DNA from: Amulumruptor sp947039275
Lineage (GTDB): Bacteria; Bacteroidota; Bacteroidia; Bacteroidales; Muribaculaceae
Direction of reading: 5' to 3'
DNA length: 64,000 bases
Assembly (NCBI GenBank): GCA_947039275.1
Contig: CAMQYL010000009.1
Span: 21,157-85,156, forward strand
The notes beneath the pieces are model-generated. The model saw nothing but the letters and a program-made list of their open reading frames with translations. It searched no databases and was not told where the DNA came from. Each line of letters opens with the position of its first letter. Position 1 is the stretch's first letter. Made by a program: the position numbers and the translations under genes. Shown piece by piece: positions 7,828 to 16,537 of this stretch.

Positions 7828-10800
7828 TCAGGCGGGGGTGAGGGCCAGGATGGTGTCGAGGAGGTGGGTGGCGGTTTCGGTGTTGGGGACGTCGGAGATG
7901 GCGAAGCTGCGGCGGCCGTTGGTCTCGCGGATGCGCACGCGGCGGGGGTTCTGCTGGAGGAACTGGATGAGGCGGCCGAACATGGGGGATTCGTAGTAGG
8001 CGCGGTTGTCATCGCCTACGAAGTAGACATACATGGTGCCCTGCTTGAGCACTACCTTCTCTATGCCGAGGCGGCGCGCCATGCGGCGCAGACGGGGGAT
8101 GCGGAGGAGCTCTTCTGTCTCGTAGGGTATTTTGCCGAAGCGGTCGATGAGGCGCATGCGGTAAGCCTGTAGGTCGGTCTCGCGCTCTATGCTATCAAGT
8201 TCTTGATAGAGGCTTATGCGTTCGCTCTCCTGGGGGACGTAGGAGGCTGGCAGCAGCAGCTCCATGTCGCTCTCTATCACGCAGTCTGCCACGTATTCCA
8301 CTTCCTTGCCCTCGGAGGCATCCTCCTGCTCAAGGTCGCTGAACTCCTCGTTGCGCAGTTCCGTTACTGCTTCTTTGAGTATCTTCTGGTAGGTCTCGTA
8401 GCCGAGGTCGGCGATGAAGCCGCTCTGCTCTGCGCCCAGGAGGTTGCCGGCACCGCGGATGTCAAGATCCTGCATGGCTATGTGTATGCCTGCGCCGAGG
8501 TCGCTGAAGCTCTCTATGGCTTGCAGACGGCGGCGGGCATCGGGGGTGAGCGGATTGCCCGGCGGCACCATCAGATAGCAGAACGCCTTGCGAGACGAAC
8601 GACCCACGCGGCCTCGCAGCTGATGGAGCTCGCTCAGCCCGAAATTCTGGGCGTTGTTGATCATGATGGTATTGACGTTGGGCATATCTATGCCGCTCTC
8701 GATGATGGTGGTGGCTATGAGGACATCGTAGTCGTGGTTGGCGAAGTCGATGATGGCTTTCTCCAATTTCTCAGGGGGCATCTGCCCGTGCGCCACGAGG
8801 GTACGGGCATCGGGCACGAGACGCTTGATCATCTCCTCCAGCTGATATAGCCCCTCGATGCGGTTGTTGATTAGAAATACCTGGCCGTTGCGGGCAAGCT
8901 CGAAGTTGATAGCCTCTGACACGATGTCGTCGCTGAGCGAGTTGACCGATGTCAGGATAGGGTAGCGGTTAGCTGGCGGTGTGGTGATGGCGGAGAGGTC
9001 TCGCGCTCCCATCAGAGAGAACTGGAGTGTTCGGGGGATAGGGGTGGCGCTCATGGTAAGCGTGTCGACGTTGACCTTCATCTGCTTGAGTTTCTCCTTG
9101 ACTGCCACGCCGAATTTCTGCTCCTCGTCAATGACGAGCAGACCGAGGTCTTTGAATTTGACCGACTTGCCGATGAGTTTGTGAGTGCCGATAAGTATGT
9201 CGATTTTGCCAGCCTCGAGGTCGGCGAGTATCTCCTTGACCTGCTTGGGGGTGCGGGCGCGTGAGAGATAGTCCACGCGCACCGGAAACTCTTTCAGTCG
9301 CTCCTTAAATGTGTTGTAGTGCTGATATGCGAGGACGGTCGTGGGGACGAGTACGGCGGTCTGTTTGCCGTCTGTAGCAGCCTTGAATGCCGCGCGGATA
9401 GCCACTTCCGTCTTGCCGAAGCCCACATCGCCGCAGATGAGGCGGTCCATGGGGCGCGGACGCTCCATGTCGGCTTTGACCGCCTGGGTGGCGGTGAGCT
9501 GGTCGGGGGTATCCTCGTAGATAAATGAAGCCTCCAGCTCCTGTTGCAGGTAGTTGTCGGGCGAGAACGCGTATCCCGCCTCGTCGCGTCGCGCTGCATA
9601 GAGCTTGATGAGGTCGCGGGCTATGTCCTTGAGGCGCGATTTGGTGCGCTCCTTCATCTTGTTCCATGCGCCCGAGCCGAGTTTGTTGACCTTGGGGGGC
9701 ACACCCTCCTTGCCACGGTATTTGGCGAGTTTGTGGAGGGCGTGGATGCTTACGAAGATGATGTCGTCGTTGGCATAGACCAGTTTTATCATCTCCTGGG
9801 TCCTGCCGTTGACATTGGTACGTAGCAGCCCCGCGAACTTACCCACGCCGTGATCCACGTGCACTATGAAGTCGCCCACCTCTATCTGCCCCAGCTCTTT
9901 GAGCGACAAAGCCAGTTTGCCCGAACGGGCGCGGTCGCTCTTGAGATTGTATTTGTGGAAGCGGTCAAAAATCTGGTGGTCGGTAAAGACGCACTTGTGC
10001 GTGGCGGCATCGCTGAAGCCCTGATGGAGTGTGGGGATTACAGGGACGAATGTTATGCCGCTGTCACCGCGGTCGGCGAAGATGGCGCGGAGGCGTTCGA
10101 TCTGCTTCTCGCTGTCAGATAATATATATAAGGTGTAACCATCGGCGAGCAGACGCGAAAACGAGTCGCTGATGAGGTCAAAATTCTTGTGATATAGAGC
10201 TTGCGGAGAGCACTGGAAGTCTATCGTAGCGGTACACTCCTTGTGGGCGACATCTCCGACAGTAAAGCGGATCTGCCGCATGGCATCAAGGGCTGCGGCG
10301 GCGCGGTCGGCATCGACCACCTGGCTCATAGCCGACGAGTCGCCCTCCTCAGCTATCATGGCACTCGCACTGAACTGCTCCTCGGCGATGGCGCGGATGC
10401 GGCTCACGGTATAATCGGCATCGCGCAGGGCTATGAGCGTCTTGTCGCCGACAAATTCCATCAGCGACATGCCGCTCTCGCTTTGGGCATCGAGTGCCGA
10501 GGTGATGGATACCTCGGTGAGCTTCTGTTCCGAGAGCTGCGTCTCCACATTAAATGTGCGTATCGAGTCGATGTCGTCACCGAAGAAATCCAGACGGTAG
10601 GGCAGTTCGTTGCTGTAGCCGAAGATGTCGAGAATAGAGCCACGGACAGCCCACTGCCCCGGCTCATAAACATAGTCCACCTCCTTGAAGCCGTTGTCAC
10701 GCAGCCACTTCTGAGTCTCGGTCAGGTCAGCCGGGGTGCGTGTCGACAGCACTATGGTGTGACAGCTGACATCCTTGGCTGACGCGACTTTCTCGGCAAG

Positions 10801-11208
10801 AGCCTCGGGGTAGGTGACCACATAGCGCAGCCCGTCAGCTGCCATCCAGCGGCTCAATGTCTCCGTGCGCAGTATGCGTGAGGGACCGTCGAGCTGGCCG
10901 TATTTGATGTCGCGCTTGTAGGACGAGGGGAAATACATCACTGCTTCTTCGCCCATCAGGCGCGTGAGGTCATGGTAGATGTAGCCGGCATCGTCGGGCG
11001 AGTCGCCCACGATGATCATAGTGCCATATGACGAGTCAATAGATGCGAAAAGCATGGCAGGTGACGAACCTGCCATGTTATAGAGTCCTATTCGGCGGCA
11101 TTTGCTGTCAGACAGCGCGCGCGTGATGGCTTTGCGCCTTGCCGGGGTGAGAAAAGCTGCGGATAAATCAGTGAGAGTCAAAGTCTGGTACTTTTGATGA
11201 CGCGGCAC
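7828..11208 (-). CDS. mfd: Transcription-repair coupling factor Mfd
   Basis: A 1126-residue protein that removes RNA polymerase stalled at DNA lesions and recruits UvrA. The N-terminal UvrB-like region is followed by the RNA-polymerase-interaction module (GDFIVHVDHGVGKFAGL) and a RecG-like translocase with Walker A GDVGFGKTE near residue 592, DEEQ near 693, and SATPIPRTLQ. The C-terminal TRCF domain is also present. The start is uncertain: the first in-frame codon is GTG at 11208, which lies inside a GACGCGGC/GCCGCGTC palindrome. A downstream TTG (the codon before TLTDLSAAF) could be the true start. The S41 protease gene lies 26 bp upstream on the same strand. Confidence 0.97.
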   Translation of the reverse strand: MPRHQKYQTLTLTDLSAAFLTPARRKAITRALSDSKCRRIGLYNMAGSSPAMLFASIDSSYGTMIIVGDSPDDAGYIYHDLTRLMGEEAVMYFPSSYKRDIKYGQLDGPSRILRTETLSRWMAADGLRYVVTYPEALAEKVASAKDVSCHTIVLSTRTPADLTETQKWLRDNGFKEVDYVYEPGQWAVRGSILDIFGYSNELPYRLDFFGDDIDSIRTFNVETQLSEQKLTEVSITSALDAQSESGMSLMEFVGDKTLIALRDADYTVSRIRAIAEEQFSASAMIAEEGDSSAMSQVVDADRAAAALDAMRQIRFTVGDVAHKECTATIDFQCSPQALYHKNFDLISDSFSRLLADGYTLYILSDSEKQIERLRAIFADRGDSGITFVPVIPTLHQGFSDAATHKCVFTDHQIFDRFHKYNLKSDRARSGKLALSLKELGQIEVGDFIVHVDHGVGKFAGLLRTNVNGRTQEMIKLVYANDDIIFVSIHALHKLAKYRGKEGVPPKVNKLGSGAWNKMKERTKSRLKDIARDLIKLYAARRDEAGYAFSPDNYLQQELEASFIYEDTPDQLTATQAVKADMERPRPMDRLICGDVGFGKTEVAIRAAFKAATDGKQTAVLVPTTVLAYQHYNTFKERLKEFPVRVDYLSRARTPKQVKEILADLEAGKIDILIGTHKLIGKSVKFKDLGLLVIDEEQKFGVAVKEKLKQMKVNVDTLTMSATPIPRTLQFSLMGARDLSAITTPPANRYPILTSVNSLSDDIVSEAINFELARNGQVFLINNRIEGLYQLEEMIKRLVPDARTLVAHGQMPPEKLEKAIIDFANHDYDVLIATTIIESGIDMPNVNTIMINNAQNFGLSELHQLRGRVGRSSRKAFCYLMVPPGNPLTPDARRRLQAIESFSDLGAGIHIAMQDLDIRGAGNLLGAEQSGFIADLGYETYQKILKEAVTELRNEEFSDLEQEDASEGKEVEYVADCVIESDMELLLPASYVPQESERISLYQELDSIERETDLQAYRMRLIDRFGKIPYETEELLRIPRLRRMARRLGIEKVVLKQGTMYVYFVGDDNRAYYESPMFGRLIQFLQQNPRRVRIRETNGRRSFAISDVPNTETATHLLDTILALTPA

Positions 11209-11221
11209 GCCGCGTCCCTAC
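11199..11221. repeat. GACGCGGC-type palindrome at the mfd start
   Basis: The unit GACGCGGC-AC-GCCGCGTC is followed by CCTAC. It occupies the gap between the S41 protease and mfd and overlaps the first possible mfd start codon (GTG at 11206-11208). Confidence 0.8.
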
Positions 11222-11234
11222 TGTCTGGTGTGGG

Positions 11235-12896
11235 TTATTTCTTTTTGGCGGGGCGGAGGATTTCGGCGTATCTGCCAGGGGTGTTGAGGACGGTGGCTGC
11301 GCTGTCGAGTCCCTCGTCAAAGCGGAGCGCGTTTTCGATCTGACCGGGGCGCAGGTAGTAGCGCGACACGATTTCGTTGCTCAGCAGACGTTCGATGTCA
11401 GGACGAGCCTTGTTGAAGTCGTGGTCAGGGTCGTGCTTGAGCATCGTGGCGAGCACATCGATCTGTGCGCTGACCGAGTCGGTCAGATAGCCTTCGTGCT
11501 TCGCCCCCTCGCGGAGGTTGTCGATCATCTTGTCAAGCACACGGTCATAGTTGATGGTGGCAGGGTTGACAAATGTGCGGAAATCCTCAAACATCTCATC
11601 CGTAACCACGAATTTTGAGGGAGATGCTATGGTATCGTGCGAGGCGGCATACTTGGTGGCATAGTCCATGACCTTGAAGTTTTCCACGACATTGTAGGTC
11701 ATGCGGTTGGGGGTGCCGTAAGTGACCTTGATGTCGGGGGTGATGCCTCCGCCGTCACGCACCTCTCTGCCGTTGGCTGTAGTGAACACGTTGGTCAGGC
11801 TGTCAGGGATGCGTGACACAGAGCCGTCGGGATTGCGGCGGCTGTAGTCGATTGCTTGTACCAGACGTCCGCTGGGAAGGAAATATTTGGCGATGGTCAC
11901 TTTGAGCAAGCCCTCGTAGGGGAGGGGACGCGATGTCTGCACAAGCCCTTTGCCAAACGAACGCTGTCCGATGACCACCGCGCGGTCGAGATCCTGGAGG
12001 GCACCGCTGACAATCTCGCTTGACGAAGCTGTGCCACCGTCGACCAGTATCGCCAGAGGGATTTTAGTGTCAATAGGCGCGGATGTGGTCTTGTAGACCT
12101 TCTCGTTGGTCAGTTCTCTGCCTCGCTGACGCAGCACCTCGGTGCCTTTGGGCACGAAGTAGCTGACAATCTTCACGGCAGCTTCAAGCAATCCGCCACC
12201 GTTGCCGCGGAGGTCCAGCACTATGGATTTGACCTTGGGGTCAGCCTTGAGTTTCAGCAACGCATCCTTTACCTCGTCAGCCGATTTGTCAGTGAAAGAG
12301 GTCAGCACGATATAGCCGATGTCATCGCGGACCACGCCGTAGAAAGGTACCGAAGGCTCCTGGATCTTGCGGCGCGTGATGTCGACCGATATGATGGAGT
12401 CTGTCACATATGGACGGCATACGGAGACCTTGACAACCGTGCCCGCGCTGCCTTTGAGCCGCGTGGATGCCTTCTCGGTAGTCCAGCCCTTGACGCTGTC
12501 GCCGTCGATGGTCAGTATGCGGTCGCCCGAACGCAAGCCTGCCTGGAACGCCGGGCTGCCTACGAGCGGCTCGGAGATGTAGACATTGCCGTCACGCTGC
12601 ATGATCATCGAGCCGATGCCGGCATACTCGCCTGTGGTCATGCGCTTGAACGCGTCCTGCTTGTCCTGGGGGATATACTCGGTGTAGGGGTCGATATCCT
12701 CGAGCATCGCGTCTATCGCCGTGGTGATGGACTTTGAGGCGTCTATGGTGTCGACATAGAATGTCTGCAGTTCCTTGTAGAGCGAGTTGAAGATGTCGAG
12801 ATTGCGTGAGATTTCAGCCTTGTTGTTGCGCGTGGCAGCCCCGGCTATCAGCGAGAGGGCTACGATGGCGGCGGCAAATGTGAGAATTTTCTTCAT
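11235..12896 (-). CDS. S41-family C-terminal processing peptidase
   Basis: A 553-residue periplasmic serine protease of the tail-specific (CtpA/Prc) family. An N-terminal signal peptide (MKKILTFAAAIVALSLIAGA) is followed by a helical region, a PDZ domain (about residues 90-180, with GSPAFQAGLRSGDRILTIDG) and the S41 catalytic core. The catalytic serine is expected in GGTASSSEIVSG (about 290-297) and the lysine in RSFGKGLVQ (about 315). The order and spacing fit the family. A -7 box (TACCTTTG, 12940-12947 minus) lies 45 bp upstream. mfd follows 26 bp downstream and may share this promoter. Substrates are unknown. Confidence 0.93.
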   Translation of the reverse strand: MKKILTFAAAIVALSLIAGAATRNNKAEISRNLDIFNSLYKELQTFYVDTIDASKSITTAIDAMLEDIDPYTEYIPQDKQDAFKRMTTGEYAGIGSMIMQRDGNVYISEPLVGSPAFQAGLRSGDRILTIDGDSVKGWTTEKASTRLKGSAGTVVKVSVCRPYVTDSIISVDITRRKIQEPSVPFYGVVRDDIGYIVLTSFTDKSADEVKDALLKLKADPKVKSIVLDLRGNGGGLLEAAVKIVSYFVPKGTEVLRQRGRELTNEKVYKTTSAPIDTKIPLAILVDGGTASSSEIVSGALQDLDRAVVIGQRSFGKGLVQTSRPLPYEGLLKVTIAKYFLPSGRLVQAIDYSRRNPDGSVSRIPDSLTNVFTTANGREVRDGGGITPDIKVTYGTPNRMTYNVVENFKVMDYATKYAASHDTIASPSKFVVTDEMFEDFRTFVNPATINYDRVLDKMIDNLREGAKHEGYLTDSVSAQIDVLATMLKHDPDHDFNKARPDIERLLSNEIVSRYYLRPGQIENALRFDEGLDSAATVLNTPGRYAEILRPAKKK

Positions 12897-12939
12897 CAGT
12901 ATCTTGTCGTGTTCTTATTTGCTTATATAATAATGTGTG

Positions 12940-12947
12940 CAAAGGTA
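12940..12947 (-). promoter_or_regulatory. -7 box for the S41 protease gene
   Basis: TACCTTTG on the minus strand matches TAnnTTTG. I see no clear -33 TTTG. It is divergent from the plus-strand promoter at 13058. Confidence 0.5.
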
Positions 12948-13057
12948 ATTATTTTCAGCCTACATATATCCTGATTTAAGCATATTTCAGTTATATGATT
13001 ATATGTTAAACGATTGAAGATGCCATATGTATCACTGCCGGGGTGTGATTTTTTTGC

Positions 13058-13065
13058 TAACTTTG
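13058..13065 (+). promoter_or_regulatory. -7 box at the start codon of the SNF symporter gene
   Basis: TAACTTTG ends 5 bases before the ATG at 13071. Transcription would then begin at or just before the start codon, giving a leaderless or nearly leaderless mRNA. Confidence 0.55.
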
Positions 13066-13070
13066 CATGC

Positions 13071-14447
13071 ATGAGTTCCATACACCATAAGACTGACGGC
13101 GTGAAGCCGCCCAGGGCGCAGTTTAATACCCGCATCGGAGTGATTGCCACGACGGTGGGGTCGGCTGTAGGTCTCGGCAATATATGGAGGTTTCCATATG
13201 AGGCTGGAGTGCATGGCGGGGGAGCGTTCATGCTTGTCTATGTAGCTTTTATCCTTGTCATAGGTATTCCGGTGGTTACTGCCGAGTTCATCATAGGGCG
13301 TAATTCCGGCACCAATGTCTACGGAGCGTTCAAGCGTCTGCACGGGTCGCCTTACTGGAGGATTGTAGGGGCTATCGGCATCCTTGCCTCGCTGATGATA
13401 TTGAGTTTCTACAGCGTCGTGGCTGGATGGACGGCAGACTATATAGTGCGGTCGGTGCAGAATTTCTCGGGTGCGCACATGCAAGAGGCTCTTCATCAGC
13501 AGTTTGGAGAGTTTACGTCATCATGGAGCGCGGTAGGCTGGACGGTGGCGTTTCTGCTTGCCAACTTCTGGATACTCAGGCGCGGAGTGCAGAAGGGCAT
13601 CGAGAAGATGTCAAATATCATGATGCCGGCTCTTTTCGTGCTTCTGCTTATATTTTGTGTCAACTCCCTGTTTTTGCCCGGGGCTTCCGAGGGCTTGACA
13701 TTCTTGTTCAAGCCAGATTTCTCCAAGATAGACTCCTCGGTGATGCTGGGTGCGATGGGGCAGGCGTTCTTTACGCTGAGTCTGGGGCTGGGATGCCTGA
13801 TTACGTATTCGAGCTACTTCAACCGCCGCACCGACTTGGTACGCACCGCCTCTACGTCAGCCGCGCTTGACACGTTGGTGGCAGTGCTGGCTGGTATTAT
13901 TATCTTCCCTGCCGTATTCACTTTCGGGCAGTCTCCAGCCGAGGGTCCCAAGCTCGTGTTCGAGGTGCTCCCTGCCATATTTTACAACATGCAGTGGGGC
14001 ATGGTGTGGTCAACCCTGTTTTTCGTGCTGCTCTTCCTTGCCTCGCTGACCTCCACGATATCCATGAGCGAAATATCCATAGCTTATTTCTGCGAGGAAC
14101 GCAAGATGGGGCGTACTCAGGCTACGGTGCTCAACACTGTCATAGCCATAGTATTCGGCTCGTTGTGCTCCCTGTCCTTCGGACCCTTGGCAGGCATGAA
14201 GATATTCGGGATGACGCTGTTTGACCTCTTTGACTTCGTGTCGTCCAATGTGCTTCTGCCCATAGGCGGCATGCTTATCTCCATCTTCGTCGGGTGGGTG
14301 CTTGAGCGGTCGGTCATCGATGCCGAGATAGGCGGCAGTGGCGCGGGGCGGCGTTTTCTCGTAGGGCTTATAGTGGCGTGTCTGCGCTACGTTGCCCCTG
14401 TGTGCATCCTGATAGTGTTTCTCGGAGGCCTCGGGCTGTTTGATTGA
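13071..14447 (+). CDS. Sodium-dependent transporter, neurotransmitter:sodium symporter (SNF) family
   Basis: An integral membrane symporter of 458 residues that probably imports an amino acid or related compound with Na+. I start it at the ATG at 13071 (MSSIHHKTDGVKPPRAQFNT). An upstream ATG at 13014 would precede the -7 box. The family signature is clear: RIGVIATTVGSAVGLGNIWRFPY at the first transmembrane helix (unwound Na+-site region), then GGGAFMLVY. Roughly 11-12 hydrophobic helices follow, ending in RYVAPVCILIVFLGGL. The U32 gene begins 9 bp after its stop, suggesting co-transcription. The substrate cannot be assigned. Confidence 0.92.
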   Translation: MSSIHHKTDGVKPPRAQFNTRIGVIATTVGSAVGLGNIWRFPYEAGVHGGGAFMLVYVAFILVIGIPVVTAEFIIGRNSGTNVYGAFKRLHGSPYWRIVGAIGILASLMILSFYSVVAGWTADYIVRSVQNFSGAHMQEALHQQFGEFTSSWSAVGWTVAFLLANFWILRRGVQKGIEKMSNIMMPALFVLLLIFCVNSLFLPGASEGLTFLFKPDFSKIDSSVMLGAMGQAFFTLSLGLGCLITYSSYFNRRTDLVRTASTSAALDTLVAVLAGIIIFPAVFTFGQSPAEGPKLVFEVLPAIFYNMQWGMVWSTLFFVLLFLASLTSTISMSEISIAYFCEERKMGRTQATVLNTVIAIVFGSLCSLSFGPLAGMKIFGMTLFDLFDFVSSNVLLPIGGMLISIFVGWVLERSVIDAEIGGSGAGRRFLVGLIVACLRYVAPVCILIVFLGGLGLFD

Positions 14448-14455
14448 CAAGAATA

Positions 14456-15703
14456 ATGGAAAGAAAAGATTTTGAGATAATGGCTCCGGTAGGGAGCTAC
14501 GAATCGCTTCACGCCGCCATCAATGCCGGCGCGGACGCAGTGTATTTCGGCGTCGAGGGGCTTAACATGCGTGCCCGCTCAAGTGTGAACTTCACCCTTG
14601 CCGACCTGCACAATATTGCCGATATATGTCGTCAGGCTGGTGTCAAGACATATCTGACCGTCAACACCGTGATATATGATGCAGAGATAGAACTGTGCCA
14701 CAAGGTCATAGACGCAGCCAAGGAGGCTGGCATCTCAGCCATCATAGCCACCGACATCGCAGCCATAAGCTATGCGAGGAGCATAGGAGTGGAGGTGCAT
14801 ATATCCACACAATCGAATGTCACCAACATTGAGGCTGTCAGGTTCTACAGCGCGATGGCTGACGTCATGGTGCTTGCCCGTGAGCTGAATCTCGAACAGG
14901 TGCGTGCCATACACGATGCCATAGTGCGCGAGAATATCTGCGGACCTTCGGGGCGCAGGGTCGGCATAGAGATGTTTTGCCATGGTGCTCTGTGCATGGC
15001 GGTGAGCGGAAAGTGCTATCTGAGCCTCCACGAGATGAACTCAAGCGCCAACCGCGGAGCCTGCACCCAGATATGCCGACGCGGTTACACCGTGACCGAC
15101 CGAGAGACAGGGGAGCAGCTCGCCGTAGAAAACAAATACATCATGTCGCCCAAGGACCTCAAGACCATCCACTTCCTCAACAAGATGGTGGATGCAGGCG
15201 TGACGGTGTTCAAAATCGAAGGCAGAGCGCGTGGTCCCGAGTATGTCAGCATAGCCGTTGAGGCGTATGACAGGGCGTTGAATGCCATATGTGACGGCAC
15301 ATATGACGAGTCTCTTATAGCCGAGCTTGACAAGCGTCTGGAGATGATATTCAACCGCGGATTTTGGGACGGCTATTATCTCGGACAGCGGCTGGGCGAA
15401 TGGTCGGAGAAATATGGCTCGTCGGCAACGCGTACCAAGCAATACATCGCCAAGGGGGTGCGCTATTTCTCCAAACTCGGTGTTGCAGAGTTTCTGATGG
15501 AGGCTGGCGAGCTTAAGGTGGGCGATGAGGTCGTAATAACGGGTCCCACTACCGGGGCGGTAATTGTCACGGTTGATGAAATCCGTGTTGACCTCAGACC
15601 GGTGGAAAAGGCGGTCAAGGGCGAGAGCATTTCAATCCCCGTGCCGTGTAAGTTGCGCCCGAGCGACCGCCTCTATCTGTGGGTTAAAACAGCCTCAAAA
15701 TAG
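14456..15703 (+). CDS. U32-family protein (TrhP/YegQ-like)
   Basis: A 415-residue protein starting at ATG 14456 (MERKDFEIMAPVGSYESL). A TTG 12 bases earlier overlaps the symporter stop and is less likely. It has the U32 hallmark EMFCHGALCMAVSGKCYLS with its conserved cysteines, plus CTQICRR and FKIEGRARGPEYV, and a C-terminal beta-barrel-like tail. Members once called peptidases or collagenases are now linked to prephenate-dependent hydroxylation of tRNA U34 (TrhP) or 23S rRNA (RlhA). The general organisation fits that group. It sits just upstream of a tRNA cluster, which is suggestive but may be coincidental. Confidence 0.9.
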   Translation: MERKDFEIMAPVGSYESLHAAINAGADAVYFGVEGLNMRARSSVNFTLADLHNIADICRQAGVKTYLTVNTVIYDAEIELCHKVIDAAKEAGISAIIATDIAAISYARSIGVEVHISTQSNVTNIEAVRFYSAMADVMVLARELNLEQVRAIHDAIVRENICGPSGRRVGIEMFCHGALCMAVSGKCYLSLHEMNSSANRGACTQICRRGYTVTDRETGEQLAVENKYIMSPKDLKTIHFLNKMVDAGVTVFKIEGRARGPEYVSIAVEAYDRALNAICDGTYDESLIAELDKRLEMIFNRGFWDGYYLGQRLGEWSEKYGSSATRTKQYIAKGVRYFSKLGVAEFLMEAGELKVGDEVVITGPTTGAVIVTVDEIRVDLRPVEKAVKGESISIPVPCKLRPSDRLYLWVKTASK

Positions 15704-15761
15704 GCAAAAGCCGCTTTCTGTGCGATAAAATGCACTGTTTTCGCAAATATTTGTTAAAACA

Positions 15762-15793
15762 TTTGCATAATTCGGACGCGCTCTGTACCTTTG
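15762..15793 (+). promoter_or_regulatory. Promoter of the tRNA cluster (and possibly tuf)
   Basis: A TTTG at 15762-15765 and TACCTTTG at 15786-15793 are separated by exactly 20 bp, a good match to the Bacteroidota -33/-7 consensus. The first tRNA begins 67 bp downstream. Confidence 0.75.
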
Positions 15794-15859
15794 CACCGCT
15801 TTCCCACTCAAACGGCACTACCGGAGAGGTGAAAGGGAGAGCAGAGAACATTGAATGAT

Positions 15860-15933
15860 GCCTCTTTAGCTCAGTTGGCCAGAGCACGTGATTTGTAATC
15901 TCGGGGTCGTTGGTTCGAATCCGACAAGAGGCT
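15860..15933 (+). tRNA. tRNA-Thr (anticodon TGT)
   Basis: A full cloverleaf is visible: the acceptor GCCTCTT pairs with AAGAGGC, the anticodon loop reads TTTGTAA, and the T-arm contains GGTTCGAATCC. No CCA is encoded. Confidence 0.95.
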
Positions 15934-16043
15934 CTAAATTTGATTATGGTATCTGTATGCTGCCGATTTGTCTGGCAATGCAGTGCTGATGATGAAATTT
16001 TCCTCCCGTCCTCCACGATGAGGAGCGGGGCAAAGGAAAAGAC

Positions 16044-16126
16044 GGGCGAATACCAGAGTGGCCAAATGGGGCAGACTGTAAATCTGCTGGTTTATACCTT
16101 CGGTGGTTCGAATCCATCTTCGCCCA
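16044..16126 (+). tRNA. tRNA-Tyr (anticodon GTA)
   Basis: The acceptor GGGCGAA pairs with TTCGCCC, the anticodon stem-loop is CAGACTGTAAATCTG, and a long variable arm is present as expected for a class II tRNA. Confidence 0.95.
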
Positions 16127-16198
16127 CTTATTTAATCCTATGTTACAAGCATAGAGAGATTCTTGCGATAGGGTCTCAGGCTTTAACATCTGACGTTT

Positions 16199-16271
16199 GC
16201 GGAAGTAGCTCAGTTGATAGAGCATCAGCCTTCCAAGCTGAGGGTCGCGAGTTTGAGCCTCGTCTTCCGCT
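16199..16271 (+). tRNA. tRNA-Gly (anticodon TCC)
   Basis: The acceptor GCGGAAG pairs with CTTCCGC, and the anticodon loop CTTCCAA gives TCC. Confidence 0.95.
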
Positions 16272-16342
16272 CTAATTTTATTGAAACATACGCCGGATAT
16301 GCGGCTATGTAGTGAAACCTTTCTAACGACATTGAAACATCT

Positions 16343-16417
<75 letters not shown>

Positions 16418-16537
16418 AGTTTATTCAGCAAAACTCTCCTAATTCATTGCCCCGATAGTGTCTTTTTGTGCTGTCGCGGCATCTTGTTGAAACGTAAAAC
16501 TTAATATTTTTAAGCAACATAAAATCAGCTAAAAGTT

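Noticed and set aside
7431..8172. Overlapping frames on both strands across the mfd 3' end and the palindromes
   Set aside because: They translate repeats and the complement of mfd into low-complexity Pro/Ser/Thr or His-rich sequence.
14444..14455. TTG start for the U32 gene
   Set aside because: The ATG 12 bases downstream matches the family N-terminus and avoids overlap with the symporter stop.
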